Source of the DNA: Gottfriedia acidiceleris
GTDB lineage: Bacteria; Bacillota; Bacilli; Bacillales; Bacillaceae_G
Direction of reading: 5' to 3'
DNA length: 64,000 nt
NCBI RefSeq assembly: GCF_002128425.1
Contig: NZ_NESS01000004.1
Location: 186,001 to 250,000, forward strand
Of the stretch, positions 47,641-61,629 are shown piece after piece. Below the pieces are notes generated by a model. It had not been told where the DNA came from and ran no database searches. It was given only the letters and a program-made list of their open reading frames with translations. The translations under genes were made by a program, and so were the position numbers. The stretch's first letter is position 1. The number at the start of each line of letters is the position of its first letter.

Positions 47641-47820
47641 TTAACCTCCAATCAAGATTTTAGAAAAGTTAAGTGAAATGTTGACTTTTCTAAAGTTTTT
47701 AAGCTGTTTAAAAGTAATTTAATCTGAACTTAGATAATTCTTTAATATGTGAATCTAAATCTAAAAAAATATGATGTTTTAAGTAATATTTTTGCTTAAT
47801 TTTAAAAAATAACGGTTTGT

Positions 47821-48050
47821 ATTTGCGACTTGTATGATTTTAATTGTGATTTCCTAGTTTTAATTGCGATTTGAGCTTTTTATTTGTGATTCTCAGATTT
47901 TATTTGCGATTCACTATTTTTATTTGCCATTTTCAATTTTTATTTGCGATTTGACTTTTTTAATTGCGATTTTTGATTTTTATTTACGAATCGAGATTTA
48001 ACTTGCGATTAGCCCATGTTTATTTGCACTCTTCAACGGATTATTGTCAA
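47821..48050 (+). repeat. 20-bp-period array, TTGCGATT core (array 2)
   Basis: About twelve units with almost exact 20-base spacing: unit starts at 47821, 47841, 47861, 47881, 47901, 47921, 47941, 47961, 47981, about 48000, 48020 and 48041. The consensus unit is about TATTTGCGAT followed by a variable 5-6 bases and TTTT. Variation is concentrated in the bases after TTGCGAT. Non-coding region between the broken NERD gene and the atpC terminator. Related to array 1 at 6721-6880 and in the same orientation. Confidence 0.85.
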
Positions 48051-48072
48051 TCCACATCAATTTGCAAAACAC

Positions 48073-48101
48073 AAAAAAAGAGCCCAACAAGGGCTCTTTT
48101 T
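48073..48101 (-). terminator. atp operon terminator
   Basis: aaagagccc / gggctcttt hairpin with T tracts on both sides, 3 bases past the atpC stop. Confidence 0.9.
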
Positions 48102-48103
48102 AA

Positions 48104-48505
48104 TTACTTATATTGTGCTACGTTTAAACGGTTCATTGCTTTGTGTAAAGCAAGTTCTGCACGTTTGATATCTGTGTCAGGGCGTCTGTCTTGTAGACGT
48201 TGTTCTGCACGTTTTTTTGCTTCTACTGCACGCTCAACGTCGATTTCAGTTGATGCTTCAGCAGATTGAGCCAATATTGTAACGGCTTCAGGTCGAATTT
48301 CAATGAATCCTCCACTAACTGCAACGTAATCTGTTCCAGCTGGTGATTTAATTTTAACAGGTGCTGTTGCTAACGGCGCCACAGTTGAAATGTGTCCTGG
48401 TAAAATACCTAGCTCACCGCTAGTTGCTTTCGTGCTAACGAATTCTGTTTCGCCTTCATAAGCCGGTCCATTAGGAGTGACGATACTGACTTTCATTGTC
48501 TTCAT
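48104..48505 (-). CDS. atpC: F1Fo ATP synthase subunit epsilon
   Basis: 133 residues. N-terminal beta sandwich ([34 protein letters not shown]) and C-terminal helical hairpin ([14 protein letters not shown]) are both present; it links F1 to the c-ring and inhibits ATP hydrolysis. Start ATG 48505 has CAGGAGGAG; an internal ATG lies 3 codons later. Last gene of the atp operon. Confidence 0.95.
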   Translation of the reverse strand: MKTMKVSIVTPNGPAYEGETEFVSTKATSGELGILPGHISTVAPLATAPVKIKSPAGTDYVAVSGGFIEIRPEAVTILAQSAEASTEIDVERAVEAKKRAEQRLQDRRPDTDIKRAELALHKAMNRLNVAQYK

Positions 48506-48587
48506 AGTGAACTCCTCCTGTCTAGCTTCGTGAGCTAATCAAGTTCATCCAAATAGAATGATGAACAAGCCTTCGATTAGACAATTA

Positions 48588-50036
<1,449 letters not shown>

Positions 50037-50063
50037 TCAATTTATATAGCCGTTGTAAGCAGA

Positions 50064-50924
<861 letters not shown>

Positions 50925-51003
50925 TCACCACCTTTTGGTAAACAGTTAAATGAAGGACGAGCTAGAGCCCGATCCTTCAAATCCAGATATTTAAATCGCC
51001 TTC

Positions 51004-52527
<1,524 letters not shown>

Positions 52528-52534
52528 CTACAAA

Positions 52535-53074
52535 CTATTTTGCGATTAATTCACGTTCAATTCGAACAAGTTTATTTTTTATACTTCCGTCAAAAATACG
52601 GTTTCCAACACGAACTTTGTAACCACCGATTAAAGATGGATCAATTTCGTTTTTCAAACGTATTGAGCTTTTACCTAATTTAGAAGCGAATAACGCTCCA
52701 ATTTTATCTAGTTCTTCAGAAGACATTGCCGTTACAGAGTAAACTGTTGCATCTGCAATATTACGAGTTTCATTCGCAATTTTTACATATTCAGTTACTA
52801 AGTTAGATATAGTGCTTATTCGCCCACGATCAACTAGTAAGCAAACTAGATTTAATACCGTTTCAGAAATTGAAGCAAACGTGTCATTTAAGACAGACTT
52901 CTTGCTTTCTTTTGTGATTCCAGGATGTTTTAAAAACTTATTTAATTCTAAGTTTCCTACGTATTCCTTTTTCACTACTTGTAGGTCATGTTCAACAGTT
53001 TCTACTAAATTTTGTTCTGTTGCTAATTCAAAAAGAGCGTTTGCGTAGCGTTTTGCAACTAATTCGTTACTCAT
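52535..53074 (-). CDS. atpH: F1Fo ATP synthase subunit delta
   Basis: 179 residues, peripheral-stalk subunit. N-terminal helical domain (VAKRYANALFELA), and C-terminal GYKVRVGNRIFDGSIKNKL are typical. ATG overlaps the atpF stop (4 bases). Confidence 0.95.
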   Translation of the reverse strand: MSNELVAKRYANALFELATEQNLVETVEHDLQVVKKEYVGNLELNKFLKHPGITKESKKSVLNDTFASISETVLNLVCLLVDRGRISTISNLVTEYVKIANETRNIADATVYSVTAMSSEELDKIGALFASKLGKSSIRLKNEIDPSLIGGYKVRVGNRIFDGSIKNKLVRIERELIAK

Positions 53075-53598
53075 TTAGCTTCGCCTACTTCTTTAAGATA
53101 TTGATCAAAAATAGCAGATTGGTCTTCAGACTTCACTTCTTTTTCAAGTACTTTAGAAGCGATTAATACAGATAATGAAGCCACTTGTTGTTGAACTGAT
53201 TGTACTGCAAGCTCTTTTTCACGAGTAATTTCACGTTTAGCGCTTTCTTTCAAGTTTTCAGCTTCTGCTTTTGCTGCTGCAACGATTTCTTCACGTTGTA
53301 CATCAGCTTGCTTTCTAGCTTTCTCAAGAAGCTCACGAGCTTCTGTACGAGCAGCAACTAACTCTTGCTTTTGCTCTTCAACTAGTTTCATTGCATCAGC
53401 GTTGTTTTTCTCAGCTGAATCTAATTGATTTGCGATGTGATCTTCACGTTGTTTCATAATTCCCATAACTGGTCCTAATGCATACTTACGTAATAAAGCA
53501 AGTAGGATTAAGAAGATTACTAATTGAAACGCTACATCGCCCCAAGGTATACCATGTCCGTGTGCTTCACCTATTACGAATAATGATCCGTTTAACAC
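53071..53598 (-). CDS. atpF: F1Fo ATP synthase subunit b
   Basis: 175 residues. One N-terminal membrane helix (VAFQLVIFLILLALLRKYAL) then a long charged coiled coil (EKNNADAMKLVEEQKQELVA). Peripheral stator. Start GTG 53598 behind AAGGGAGTG. It is separated from atpE by 181 bases, unusually far for this operon. Confidence 0.93.
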   Translation of the reverse strand: MLNGSLFVIGEAHGHGIPWGDVAFQLVIFLILLALLRKYALGPVMGIMKQREDHIANQLDSAEKNNADAMKLVEEQKQELVAARTEARELLEKARKQADVQREEIVAAAKAEAENLKESAKREITREKELAVQSVQQQVASLSVLIASKVLEKEVKSEDQSAIFDQYLKEVGEAK

Positions 53599-53721
53599 AA
53601 GCCTTCACTCCCTTCGAGGGTATCATTTAATAATTTTTCTTTTTATACCATAGCCTAGGACACTAACCGACCTATGCTTTACTTTCAAAATTTAAACTTC
53701 ATAACTAAAGTGTCATAAAGG

Positions 53722-53762
53722 AATGGCGAAGTAAATGTGAACACAAACTTCGCCATTTTTTT
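53722..53762 (+). terminator. hairpin between atpE and atpF
   Basis: aatggcgaagt / acttcgccatt stem with 14-base loop. The T tract follows on the plus strand, so as an intrinsic terminator it faces against the operon; in the operon's own mRNA it is a stem-loop without a T tract. It could stabilise or process the atpB-atpE message. Confidence 0.6.
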
Positions 53763-53779
53763 AACTGCTTGTATAAATC

Positions 53780-54016
<237 letters not shown>

Positions 54017-54075
54017 TCATAAGAAATATATTTTTTTTTATAATTTTTATCAAACTACCAAATTTAATGAGCAGA

Positions 54076-55192
<1,117 letters not shown>

Positions 55193-55196
55193 GTAA

Positions 55197-55421
55197 CTAG
55201 TCCCCTGGTGTAAATTGCTTAACTAATTTAAGCGTGCCGTAGATTCCAGTAAATAATCCTAAGAGTAAAAAGATGATCATAAATACTGGTACTGGCCAAT
55301 TAAAAAATGAATCAATCCATCTTCCTAAAAAGATGCCTATGAGAATCGAACCGACAAGCTGAGCTAGAATGGAAGACATGAGTGCCATTGCTTTAAGAGG
55401 ATGTTGATTATTGTTTTTCAT
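55197..55421 (-). CDS. atpZ: AtpZ/AtpI-family small membrane protein
   Basis: About 74 residues with two membrane helices (SSILAQLVGSILIGIFLGRW and FMIIFLLLGLFTGIYGTLKL). AtpZ-like proteins precede atpI and are proposed to act with it in magnesium or calcium transport. ATG 55421 behind GGAGGG is preferred to the longer frame to 55454. First gene of the operon. Confidence 0.85.
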   Translation of the reverse strand: MKNNNQHPLKAMALMSSILAQLVGSILIGIFLGRWIDSFFNWPVPVFMIIFLLLGLFTGIYGTLKLVKQFTPGD

Positions 55422-55518
55422 ACAAAATCCCTCCATGTCAATTATCATTCTCAAAAAATTGCCAAAAGTCTTATCATGGTTAATTCTACAACAAATATTT
55501 GCTAAAATCTCTAAACAT

Positions 55519-55532
55519 TGAAAACGTTCACA
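55519..55532 (+). promoter_or_regulatory. putative cre (CcpA) site upstream of the atp operon
   Basis: TGAAAACGTTCACA agrees with every fixed position of TGWNANCGNTNWCA. It lies about 98 bases upstream of the first atp gene and overlaps the first of the TTCACA repeats. Confidence 0.5.
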
Positions 55533-55565
55533 AATTGTTCACATAACGTTCAAAAAATTTTAATA
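55527..55565 (+). promoter_or_regulatory. 11-bp-phased TTCACA repeats, PhoP-box-like
   Basis: TTCACA at 55527, TTCACA at 55538, TTCAAA at 55549 and TTAATA at 55560, each 11 bases apart with 5-base spacers. This is the layout of PhoP boxes in B. subtilis (TTHACA repeats every 11 bases). They are on the strand opposite to the atp genes. Confidence 0.45.
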
Positions 55566-55682
55566 ACATAGTATTTACATACATTGAAAACCCTTTTAAA
55601 CATTCATGTTAAGCATACAATATGTTACAAAAATGTGTCAATTACCTAAATTAAAAAACTATTAAAAATTACTTACCAATTT

Positions 55683-57887
55683 TTAGTCTTCTACATAAAT
55701 TTTAGCGACATTAACGTAAGATTCCGTTGCACTTTCATATTGTTTACGTTTATAGAAGATTACAAACTTGTAAATCCCATTTTTAGGAAAGTCCTTTAAA
55801 ACTAGTTCCTTCTTGATAATTCCTCTTTTACTATTCTTCTGTTCATCAATTACACCTAACAAACGGAATGTTTCGGATTCAAAAACTGCAATTTTGTATT
55901 CCTCAACCTTACTTGGTAAATAGAGTTCATATTTATAGCGATTCTTACCTTTTACTCTTCCAAAGTGAAATCCCATTACTGACGGAAAGTTCGGTTCTCC
56001 TTGTAGTAATAAAAACGGCATTCTTAAATTTTCCTCATCATTTGTACTGAACGTAATTGCCCCATCATAAAATCCATCTTTTAATACTTTCGTATCTACT
56101 GTTGCAGTAAGACTAATCTTTTTGCTAGTATGTGCTGGAATTGTAAAAGGCTTTGGTAATACCCATTGTATTCCAGTGGTTGGCTGATTATTTATAGCTG
56201 TAACTTGTTTTGGCATATTTGATTTATTAGAAATTCTTACTACAAAATCTTTCTTTAGTTCTAAATCTGTTTTTCTAGTTACTCCTAAAGATAAAGACAT
56301 TGGGAATAATGTTATCTCAGTCTCTAGTGCTTTTTCAATATCTAATCTTCCAGCCCCCTGTTCGTATGCATGATACATCTTTTTATTATTCTTATATAAT
56401 GGTGTTGCTGTATTGACTAGCACACTTTTTAAATCATCCATACTCCAATCTGGGTGTAATTGTTTTACTAGAGCTGCTGCCCCTGCAACGTGTGGACTTG
56501 CCATACTCGTTCCTTGAAGTGCTAAATACCCACCTGGTATTGTACTTTTTATTTGTACACCTGGAGCTAATAAATCCGGTTTCATTTGCCAAGTGCCTGT
56601 CACCGGTCCTCTTGAGCTGAAATCCGCAAGAACATCAACCTTCTTTTCATTTCCGGTTTTAGCCTCTACCTTATCTTTTTCAATGATCTTCTTAATCATT
56701 AAGCCTTCTTTTCTTGAAATAGTCGCTGCTGGAACAGTAAATTTCCCTTTAATTTGTCCGATGAAATTTCCATTAATATTATTAAATACTATAACTGCCT
56801 TCGCACCAGCATCTTGAGCATTTTTTACTTTATCAGTAAATGTTATTTTTCCCCTTTCAAGCAAGACAATTTTGTCTTTCACTCTTTTTAAATCACCTTT
56901 TTCTCCATATTTCTTAAATACGAATCGTCCATTTAATCCTTTACTCCATTTAGCTGATCCGATCATTGGACTAATAATTGTTTCTTTATTTTTCACGTGT
57001 ATAGAAGGGAAAAGAACAGGTGGGTAGCTCGCACCAACCGTTAAAGCCTTTGATGCCGTTGCGGGAGAACCAACAGTCCATAATCCTGGACCAGAGTTTC
57101 CTGCAGCCGTAATTGCAAGTACCCCCTTCTCAACTGCCTTATCTAATGCAATACTTGTGGGCCAGTCTGGTCCGTTCACATCATTACCTAGCGATAAATT
57201 AATAATATCTACTTTATCCTTCACCGCTCGCTCAATTGCAGCCATAACAGTTTCAGATGTACCAACGCCACCAGGGCCAAGAGCACGGTATGCATAGATT
57301 TTTGCCTTAGGAGCAACTCCTTTTCTTTTTCCATTAGCCGCTATTACACCAGCTACATGTGTACCATGAAATGTACTTTTTTCTTCAAGCTTAGTTTCCA
57401 TTGGGTCTTTATCTAAATCAATCGTATCGTAACCGCCACCATAATTTGATCTCAAATCGGGATGCCTGTAATCTACACCAGTATCGATTACTCCTACCTT
57501 AACGCCTTCACCAGTAATCTTTCTTCCCCTTTGATCCTTGTATAATTGGGCTTCGTCCGCACCGATAAAAGGGATACTGTCTTCTAAATGGGCTCTATAA
57601 GTTGTAACAAAATGAATATCATTTACTAATGGCATTTTAGCTAACTGCGATAACTCTTCAAGAGAACCCGATACCGAAAAACCATAATACGTCTCCGTAT
57701 ATTGTTGTCTTACAGTTATATTTGGGAAACGTTCACCAATATATTTTATGGCCTGTGTAATCATTCCATCTTTAATCGAAATTAGTGCTACTTGTTTTTG
57801 TTGTTCATGTGCATTTACGTAAACATCTTTAAATGGAAGTAGTAAAAAAACTAAACAAATAATTATTTTAAGAAAATATTTTTTCAT
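55683..57887 (-). CDS. vpr: Vpr-like subtilisin-family (S8) extracellular serine protease
   Basis: 734 residues. Signal peptide (residues 1-26), an inhibitor I9-like propeptide (about 32-97), then the S8 domain. Catalytic triad: Asp in VIDTGVD (135), His in HGTHVAG (174), Ser in GTSMASPHVAG (about 460). A PA-domain insertion lies between His and Ser (about 320-415, GAKAVIVFNN), as in Vpr. A Fn3-like C-terminal domain follows. Expected to be secreted and self-processed. Single gene between the atp operon and the AmiS-like gene. The Vpr name rests on architecture. Confidence 0.9.
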   Translation of the reverse strand: MKKYFLKIIICLVFLLLPFKDVYVNAHEQQKQVALISIKDGMITQAIKYIGERFPNITVRQQYTETYYGFSVSGSLEELSQLAKMPLVNDIHFVTTYRAHLEDSIPFIGADEAQLYKDQRGRKITGEGVKVGVIDTGVDYRHPDLRSNYGGGYDTIDLDKDPMETKLEEKSTFHGTHVAGVIAANGKRKGVAPKAKIYAYRALGPGGVGTSETVMAAIERAVKDKVDIINLSLGNDVNGPDWPTSIALDKAVEKGVLAITAAGNSGPGLWTVGSPATASKALTVGASYPPVLFPSIHVKNKETIISPMIGSAKWSKGLNGRFVFKKYGEKGDLKRVKDKIVLLERGKITFTDKVKNAQDAGAKAVIVFNNINGNFIGQIKGKFTVPAATISRKEGLMIKKIIEKDKVEAKTGNEKKVDVLADFSSRGPVTGTWQMKPDLLAPGVQIKSTIPGGYLALQGTSMASPHVAGAAALVKQLHPDWSMDDLKSVLVNTATPLYKNNKKMYHAYEQGAGRLDIEKALETEITLFPMSLSLGVTRKTDLELKKDFVVRISNKSNMPKQVTAINNQPTTGIQWVLPKPFTIPAHTSKKISLTATVDTKVLKDGFYDGAITFSTNDEENLRMPFLLLQGEPNFPSVMGFHFGRVKGKNRYKYELYLPSKVEEYKIAVFESETFRLLGVIDEQKNSKRGIIKKELVLKDFPKNGIYKFVIFYKRKQYESATESYVNVAKIYVED

Positions 57888-57995
57888 TCAATGCAGGTTC
57901 TCCTTTATATAGATATTTTCTTTTAGCTTTCTCACTAATCGTTCATTCATGTATAAAAAGGAAATTTTCTCTAGTACCTACAAAAATTGCAAAAT

Positions 57996-58052
57996 AAAAA
58001 AAAGACTAACTCTAGGTGAAGCATTAAGCTTGCCTAAAAAGTTAGTCTTTTG
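57996..58052 (-). terminator. terminator after the AmiS/UreI-like gene
   Basis: aaagactaact / agttagtcttt stem with long loop, T-rich on the reverse strand, 12 bases past the stop. Confidence 0.75.
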
Positions 58053-58063
58053 TTGTATTAACA

Positions 58064-58696
58064 TTAATTTTTTAATTCAGGTTGGTTAAACAACTGAAAT
58101 CTTTTATTTGTAATATACGCTTTAACTTCATGTATAACAAAATACAATATTGATGCACCTAATACTACGATCCATGCATTTGAAATTACTGTCTCCTGCC
58201 AAATACCTAAAAGCATAAAAAATGCAGGAAGAGTAATAGTAGTCCAAGATTGAATCATTGCAACGATTCCTGTGTATCGCTCTATTTTCTTACCTAATAC
58301 TAGGCCTGCAAAGAATAGATACCATAAATATGCCCACATAACCCATAATAGTCCGCCTACAACATCATGAATAATAGCGAAGTTCACGAAAGCCCAAAGT
58401 ACAGACATAATTGATACCCAAAGTGAGAACCAACCTAAGCCAGTTCCATTAAAACCTTTAAGATTTGTGAATCCATTATATACATAAGTAATACCAAAAA
58501 AGAAAATGCTTGCCGTATTAAATAATTCCCATTTTCCAGCACCTAAATGCATTAATAAATAGAAAGGAAAAACGATTTGTAATGTACCAACAAATAAGTT
58601 TAATAAAGCTGCACTTTTAGCATTCGCTTTATTTAATAAAACAAGACTATTTAAAAATAGAGTTGCACCTGATAAAAGTAAACCTACAGATCCCAT
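58064..58696 (-). CDS. AmiS/UreI family channel or transporter
   Basis: 210 residues, six to seven membrane segments. N-terminus GSVGLLLSGATLFLNSLVLL and the central NFAIIHDVVGGLLWVMWAYLW segment match the AmiS/UreI family (urea or short amide channels, proton-gated in Helicobacter). No urease or amidase gene is nearby. The start is ATG 58696, but no good ribosome-binding site precedes it; the N-terminus matches the family, so I keep it. Monocistronic. Confidence 0.87.
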   Translation of the reverse strand: MGSVGLLLSGATLFLNSLVLLNKANAKSAALLNLFVGTLQIVFPFYLLMHLGAGKWELFNTASIFFFGITYVYNGFTNLKGFNGTGLGWFSLWVSIMSVLWAFVNFAIIHDVVGGLLWVMWAYLWYLFFAGLVLGKKIERYTGIVAMIQSWTTITLPAFFMLLGIWQETVISNAWIVVLGASILYFVIHEVKAYITNKRFQLFNQPELKN

Positions 58697-58763
58697 AGTG
58701 ACTTGTTAAAAAGAAAATTGTTAAAAATTAACTTTCTAACTCAACCCTCCTACTTTAAGATTA

Positions 58764-58803
58764 GAAAAAAAAATACAAGCGCCTGATCAAAGTCAAACGC
58801 TTG
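58764..58803 (-). terminator. nupC terminator
   Basis: On the reverse strand CAAGCG / CGCTTG followed by TATTTTTTTTT. Confidence 0.7.
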
Positions 58804-58810
58804 GATTTAA

Positions 58811-59995
58811 TTATTTTAAAACGATACCTACGATAATCGCTGTTAAAACACTTACTAATGTTGCACCAAATAATAATTTTAAACCGAAGCGAGCTACAAC
58901 ATTACCTTGTTTCTCATGTAAACCTTTAACTGCACCTGCAATAATACCAATTGATGAGAAGTTAGCAAATGATACAAGGAATACTGATACAATTCCTAAT
59001 GTACGAGCTGAGAATTCTTTACCTTGTTTTGCTAAATCCATCATCGCAACGAACTCATTTGAAACAAGTTTTGTTGCCATAATGCTACCTGCATCAACCG
59101 CTTCCTTAAATGGCACACCCATAATGAACGCGAATGGAGCAAATACATAACCTAAGATTCCTTGGAATGAGATTCCAAAAATCATATCAAAAATATTGTT
59201 GATTCCACCAATTAATGCAACAAATCCGATTAACATTGCTGCAACGATAATTGCTACTTTAAAACCATCTAAAATATATTCGCCAAGCATTTCAAAGAAT
59301 GTTTGTTTTTCTTCTTCTTGAACAGTTAATATATCATCTTCAGCTGTAACAGTGTATGGATTAATAATTGAAGAAATAATGAATCCACCAAATAAGTTTA
59401 ATACAATTGCCGTTACTACGTATCTTGGCTCAACCATTGTCATATATGCACCTACGATTGACATAGATACTGTTGACATCGCTGATGCACAAAGAGTATA
59501 TAAACGATTTTTAGGTAAATGACCAAGTTGTTTTTTTACTGAAATAAATACTTCAGATTGTCCTAAAATTGCAGAAGCTACAGCATTATAAGATTCTAGT
59601 TTACCCATACCATTGATTTTACTTAAAATTAAACCAATATATTTGATGACAAATGGTAAAATTTTTGTAAACTGTAAAATACCAATTAAAGCTGAAATAA
59701 ATACGATCGGTAATAGTACACCTGTGAAGAAAGGAAATGCACCTTTATTTGCCATTCCGCCAAATACGAAATCTACACCTTCACCAGCATATTCTAATAA
59801 CTTTCCAAATCCATTTGAAATACCTTTAATTAGAACTAAACCGACTTCTGTGTTTAATAATAAGAAAGCTAAAATGATTTGAATAACGACCATGATTAAA
59901 ATTGGACGGTATTTTATGTTTTTACGATCACTACTAGCGATGAAAGCAAGACCGAAAACAACTAGTAGTCCAATAAGAGCAATAATATATTTCAT
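58811..59995 (-). CDS. nupC: nucleoside:H+ symporter, CNT family
   Basis: Concentrative nucleoside transporter. About 394 residues with re-entrant and membrane helices: [20 protein letters not shown] and [20 protein letters not shown] are substrate-site signatures. ATG 59995 (MKYIIALIG) with GGGGGAG is preferred over 60016. It is the last gene of a salvage block with cdd and deoC, and carries two putative regulatory elements upstream (cre at 60034 and repeats at 60073/60098). Probably has its own promoter as well. Confidence 0.92.
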   Translation of the reverse strand: MKYIIALIGLLVVFGLAFIASSDRKNIKYRPILIMVVIQIILAFLLLNTEVGLVLIKGISNGFGKLLEYAGEGVDFVFGGMANKGAFPFFTGVLLPIVFISALIGILQFTKILPFVIKYIGLILSKINGMGKLESYNAVASAILGQSEVFISVKKQLGHLPKNRLYTLCASAMSTVSMSIVGAYMTMVEPRYVVTAIVLNLFGGFIISSIINPYTVTAEDDILTVQEEEKQTFFEMLGEYILDGFKVAIIVAAMLIGFVALIGGINNIFDMIFGISFQGILGYVFAPFAFIMGVPFKEAVDAGSIMATKLVSNEFVAMMDLAKQGKEFSARTLGIVSVFLVSFANFSSIGIIAGAVKGLHEKQGNVVARFGLKLLFGATLVSVLTAIIVGIVLK

Positions 59996-60033
59996 GTTTC
60001 TCCCCCGAAAATCCAATAAATTTATTTTTTAAT

Positions 60034-60047
60034 ATAAGCGCTTTCAA
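60034..60047 (-). promoter_or_regulatory. putative cre site upstream of nupC
   Basis: On the reverse strand TGAAAGCGCTTATA matches cre with one mismatch, about 40 bases before the nupC start. In B. subtilis the related dra-nupC-pdp operon is under catabolite repression, which supports the assignment. Confidence 0.5.
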
Positions 60048-60072
60048 AACGAACACAACTTTTTATTTGTTG

Positions 60073-60108
60073 GATGTCAGACATCATATAGAAGTTAGAT
60101 GTCAGACA
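60073..60108. promoter_or_regulatory. repeated palindromic motif GATGTCAGACA upstream of nupC
   Basis: GATGTCAGACA occurs at 60073-60083 and 60098-60108 (25 bases apart). The core TGTCAGACA is palindromic about its centre and resembles GntR/FadR-type operators (TNGTNNNACNA). No GntR gene is present in the window. Confidence 0.4.
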
Positions 60109-60112
60109 AGGA

Positions 60113-60529
<417 letters not shown>

Positions 60530-60656
60530 TTAACGAATTGTTAGGTAATTCTTTATTAAAGTGTGTGAGTTTTGTCTTCGCTTTACCATATTACCAACGT
60601 AAGAGCTAAAGAGCAATAACTCACTCACTTTTTTTTATTTTAAAATTATTTAGAAA

Positions 60657-61322
60657 TTAATAAGCTGTGTTTGCTTCTTCACCTTGAACGATTTTAACAC
60701 CAGAACTTGTTCCGATACGGTTAGCACCAGCAGCTACTACATTTTCTACGTCTTTTAAGTTACGAACACCACCAGAAGCTTTAACGCCTACGTTTTCTCC
60801 AACAGTTTTACGCATTAATGCAACGTCTTCTACTGTTGCTCCACCAGTTGAAAATCCTGTTGATGTTTTTACAAAGTCAGCACCAGCTTTAACAGATAAT
60901 TCACATGCTCTAACTTTTTCTTCATCAGTTAAAAGACAAGTCTCAATAATTACTTTTACTAAAGCTTTACCTTTAGCAGCTTCAACAACTGCACGTACAT
61001 CTCTTTCAACTAATTCGTCATTTTTTTCTTTTAATGCAGAAATATTGATAACCATATCAACTTCCTTGGCACCATTTTCAATTGCGTTTGTAGTTTCGAA
61101 TGCTTTTACTTCAGGTGTGTTTGCCCCTAGAGGGAAACCAATTACCGTACAAACTTTTACAGTTGAATCCTTTAATAATTCACTTGCATAAGAAACCCAA
61201 GTAGGATTGATGCAAACTGATGCAAAGCTAAATTCTTTTGCTTCTTCAGCTAGTTTTGCAATTTCCTCTCTTTTTGCGTCAGCTCGTAATAATGTGTGAT
61301 CTACTAAATTTGCGTAATTCAT
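60657..61322 (-). CDS. deoC: deoxyribose-phosphate aldolase
   Basis: Cleaves 2-deoxyribose 5-phosphate to glyceraldehyde 3-phosphate and acetaldehyde. 221 residues, TIM barrel. The Schiff-base lysine lies in [17 protein letters not shown] (about 153), and the proton-relay lysine in [11 protein letters not shown] (about 181). Start ATG 61322, RBS AAGGGAG. A DeoR-type operator is 107 bases upstream. Equivalent to B. subtilis dra. Confidence 0.95.
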   Translation of the reverse strand: MNYANLVDHTLLRADAKREEIAKLAEEAKEFSFASVCINPTWVSYASELLKDSTVKVCTVIGFPLGANTPEVKAFETTNAIENGAKEVDMVINISALKEKNDELVERDVRAVVEAAKGKALVKVIIETCLLTDEEKVRACELSVKAGADFVKTSTGFSTGGATVEDVALMRKTVGENVGVKASGGVRNLKDVENVVAAGANRIGTSSGVKIVQGEEANTAY

Positions 61323-61429
61323 ATATAGTCGCTCCCTTAATGGTTTTGTTAAAAATAAATGTTTATTTACTAAGTTACTTTGAATATGTCTTTACTATAA
61401 CACCGCTATGAAATTTTGTAAAATACAAT

Positions 61430-61445
61430 TTGAACTTATGTTCAA
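61430..61445. promoter_or_regulatory. putative DeoR operator
   Basis: TTGAACTTATGTTCAA, a perfect 6-4-6 inverted repeat upstream of deoC. It is close to the ATTGAA...TTCAAT operator reported for B. subtilis DeoR, and the deoR gene is directly upstream. Confidence 0.65.
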
Positions 61446-61470
61446 GGATAATTTTACCTATAAAATATAA

Positions 61471-61523
61471 AAAGAGGCTGTCTCATAAATCAGATTAACT
61501 GACACAGAAGACGCCTCTTTTTT
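61471..61523 (-). terminator. deoR terminator
   Basis: aaagaggctgtct / agacgcctcttt stem with long internal loop and T tract on the reverse strand. It separates deoR from deoC. Confidence 0.75.
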
Positions 61524-61629
61524 AATTGAATGTACAAACGAATTTCTATTATTTCCATTTTAAAAACGAGGGTCTCCAAAAAGTTGGCAATTTTAACACA
61601 CTCTCTCTAAATGTTCGGCAGCATCCCTC

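Noticed and set aside
47821-48050. Coding region or CRISPR in array 2
   Set aside because: Frames crossing it are broken or made of the repeat itself, and the units have no spacers. An open frame at 47964-48269 runs into antisense of atpC.
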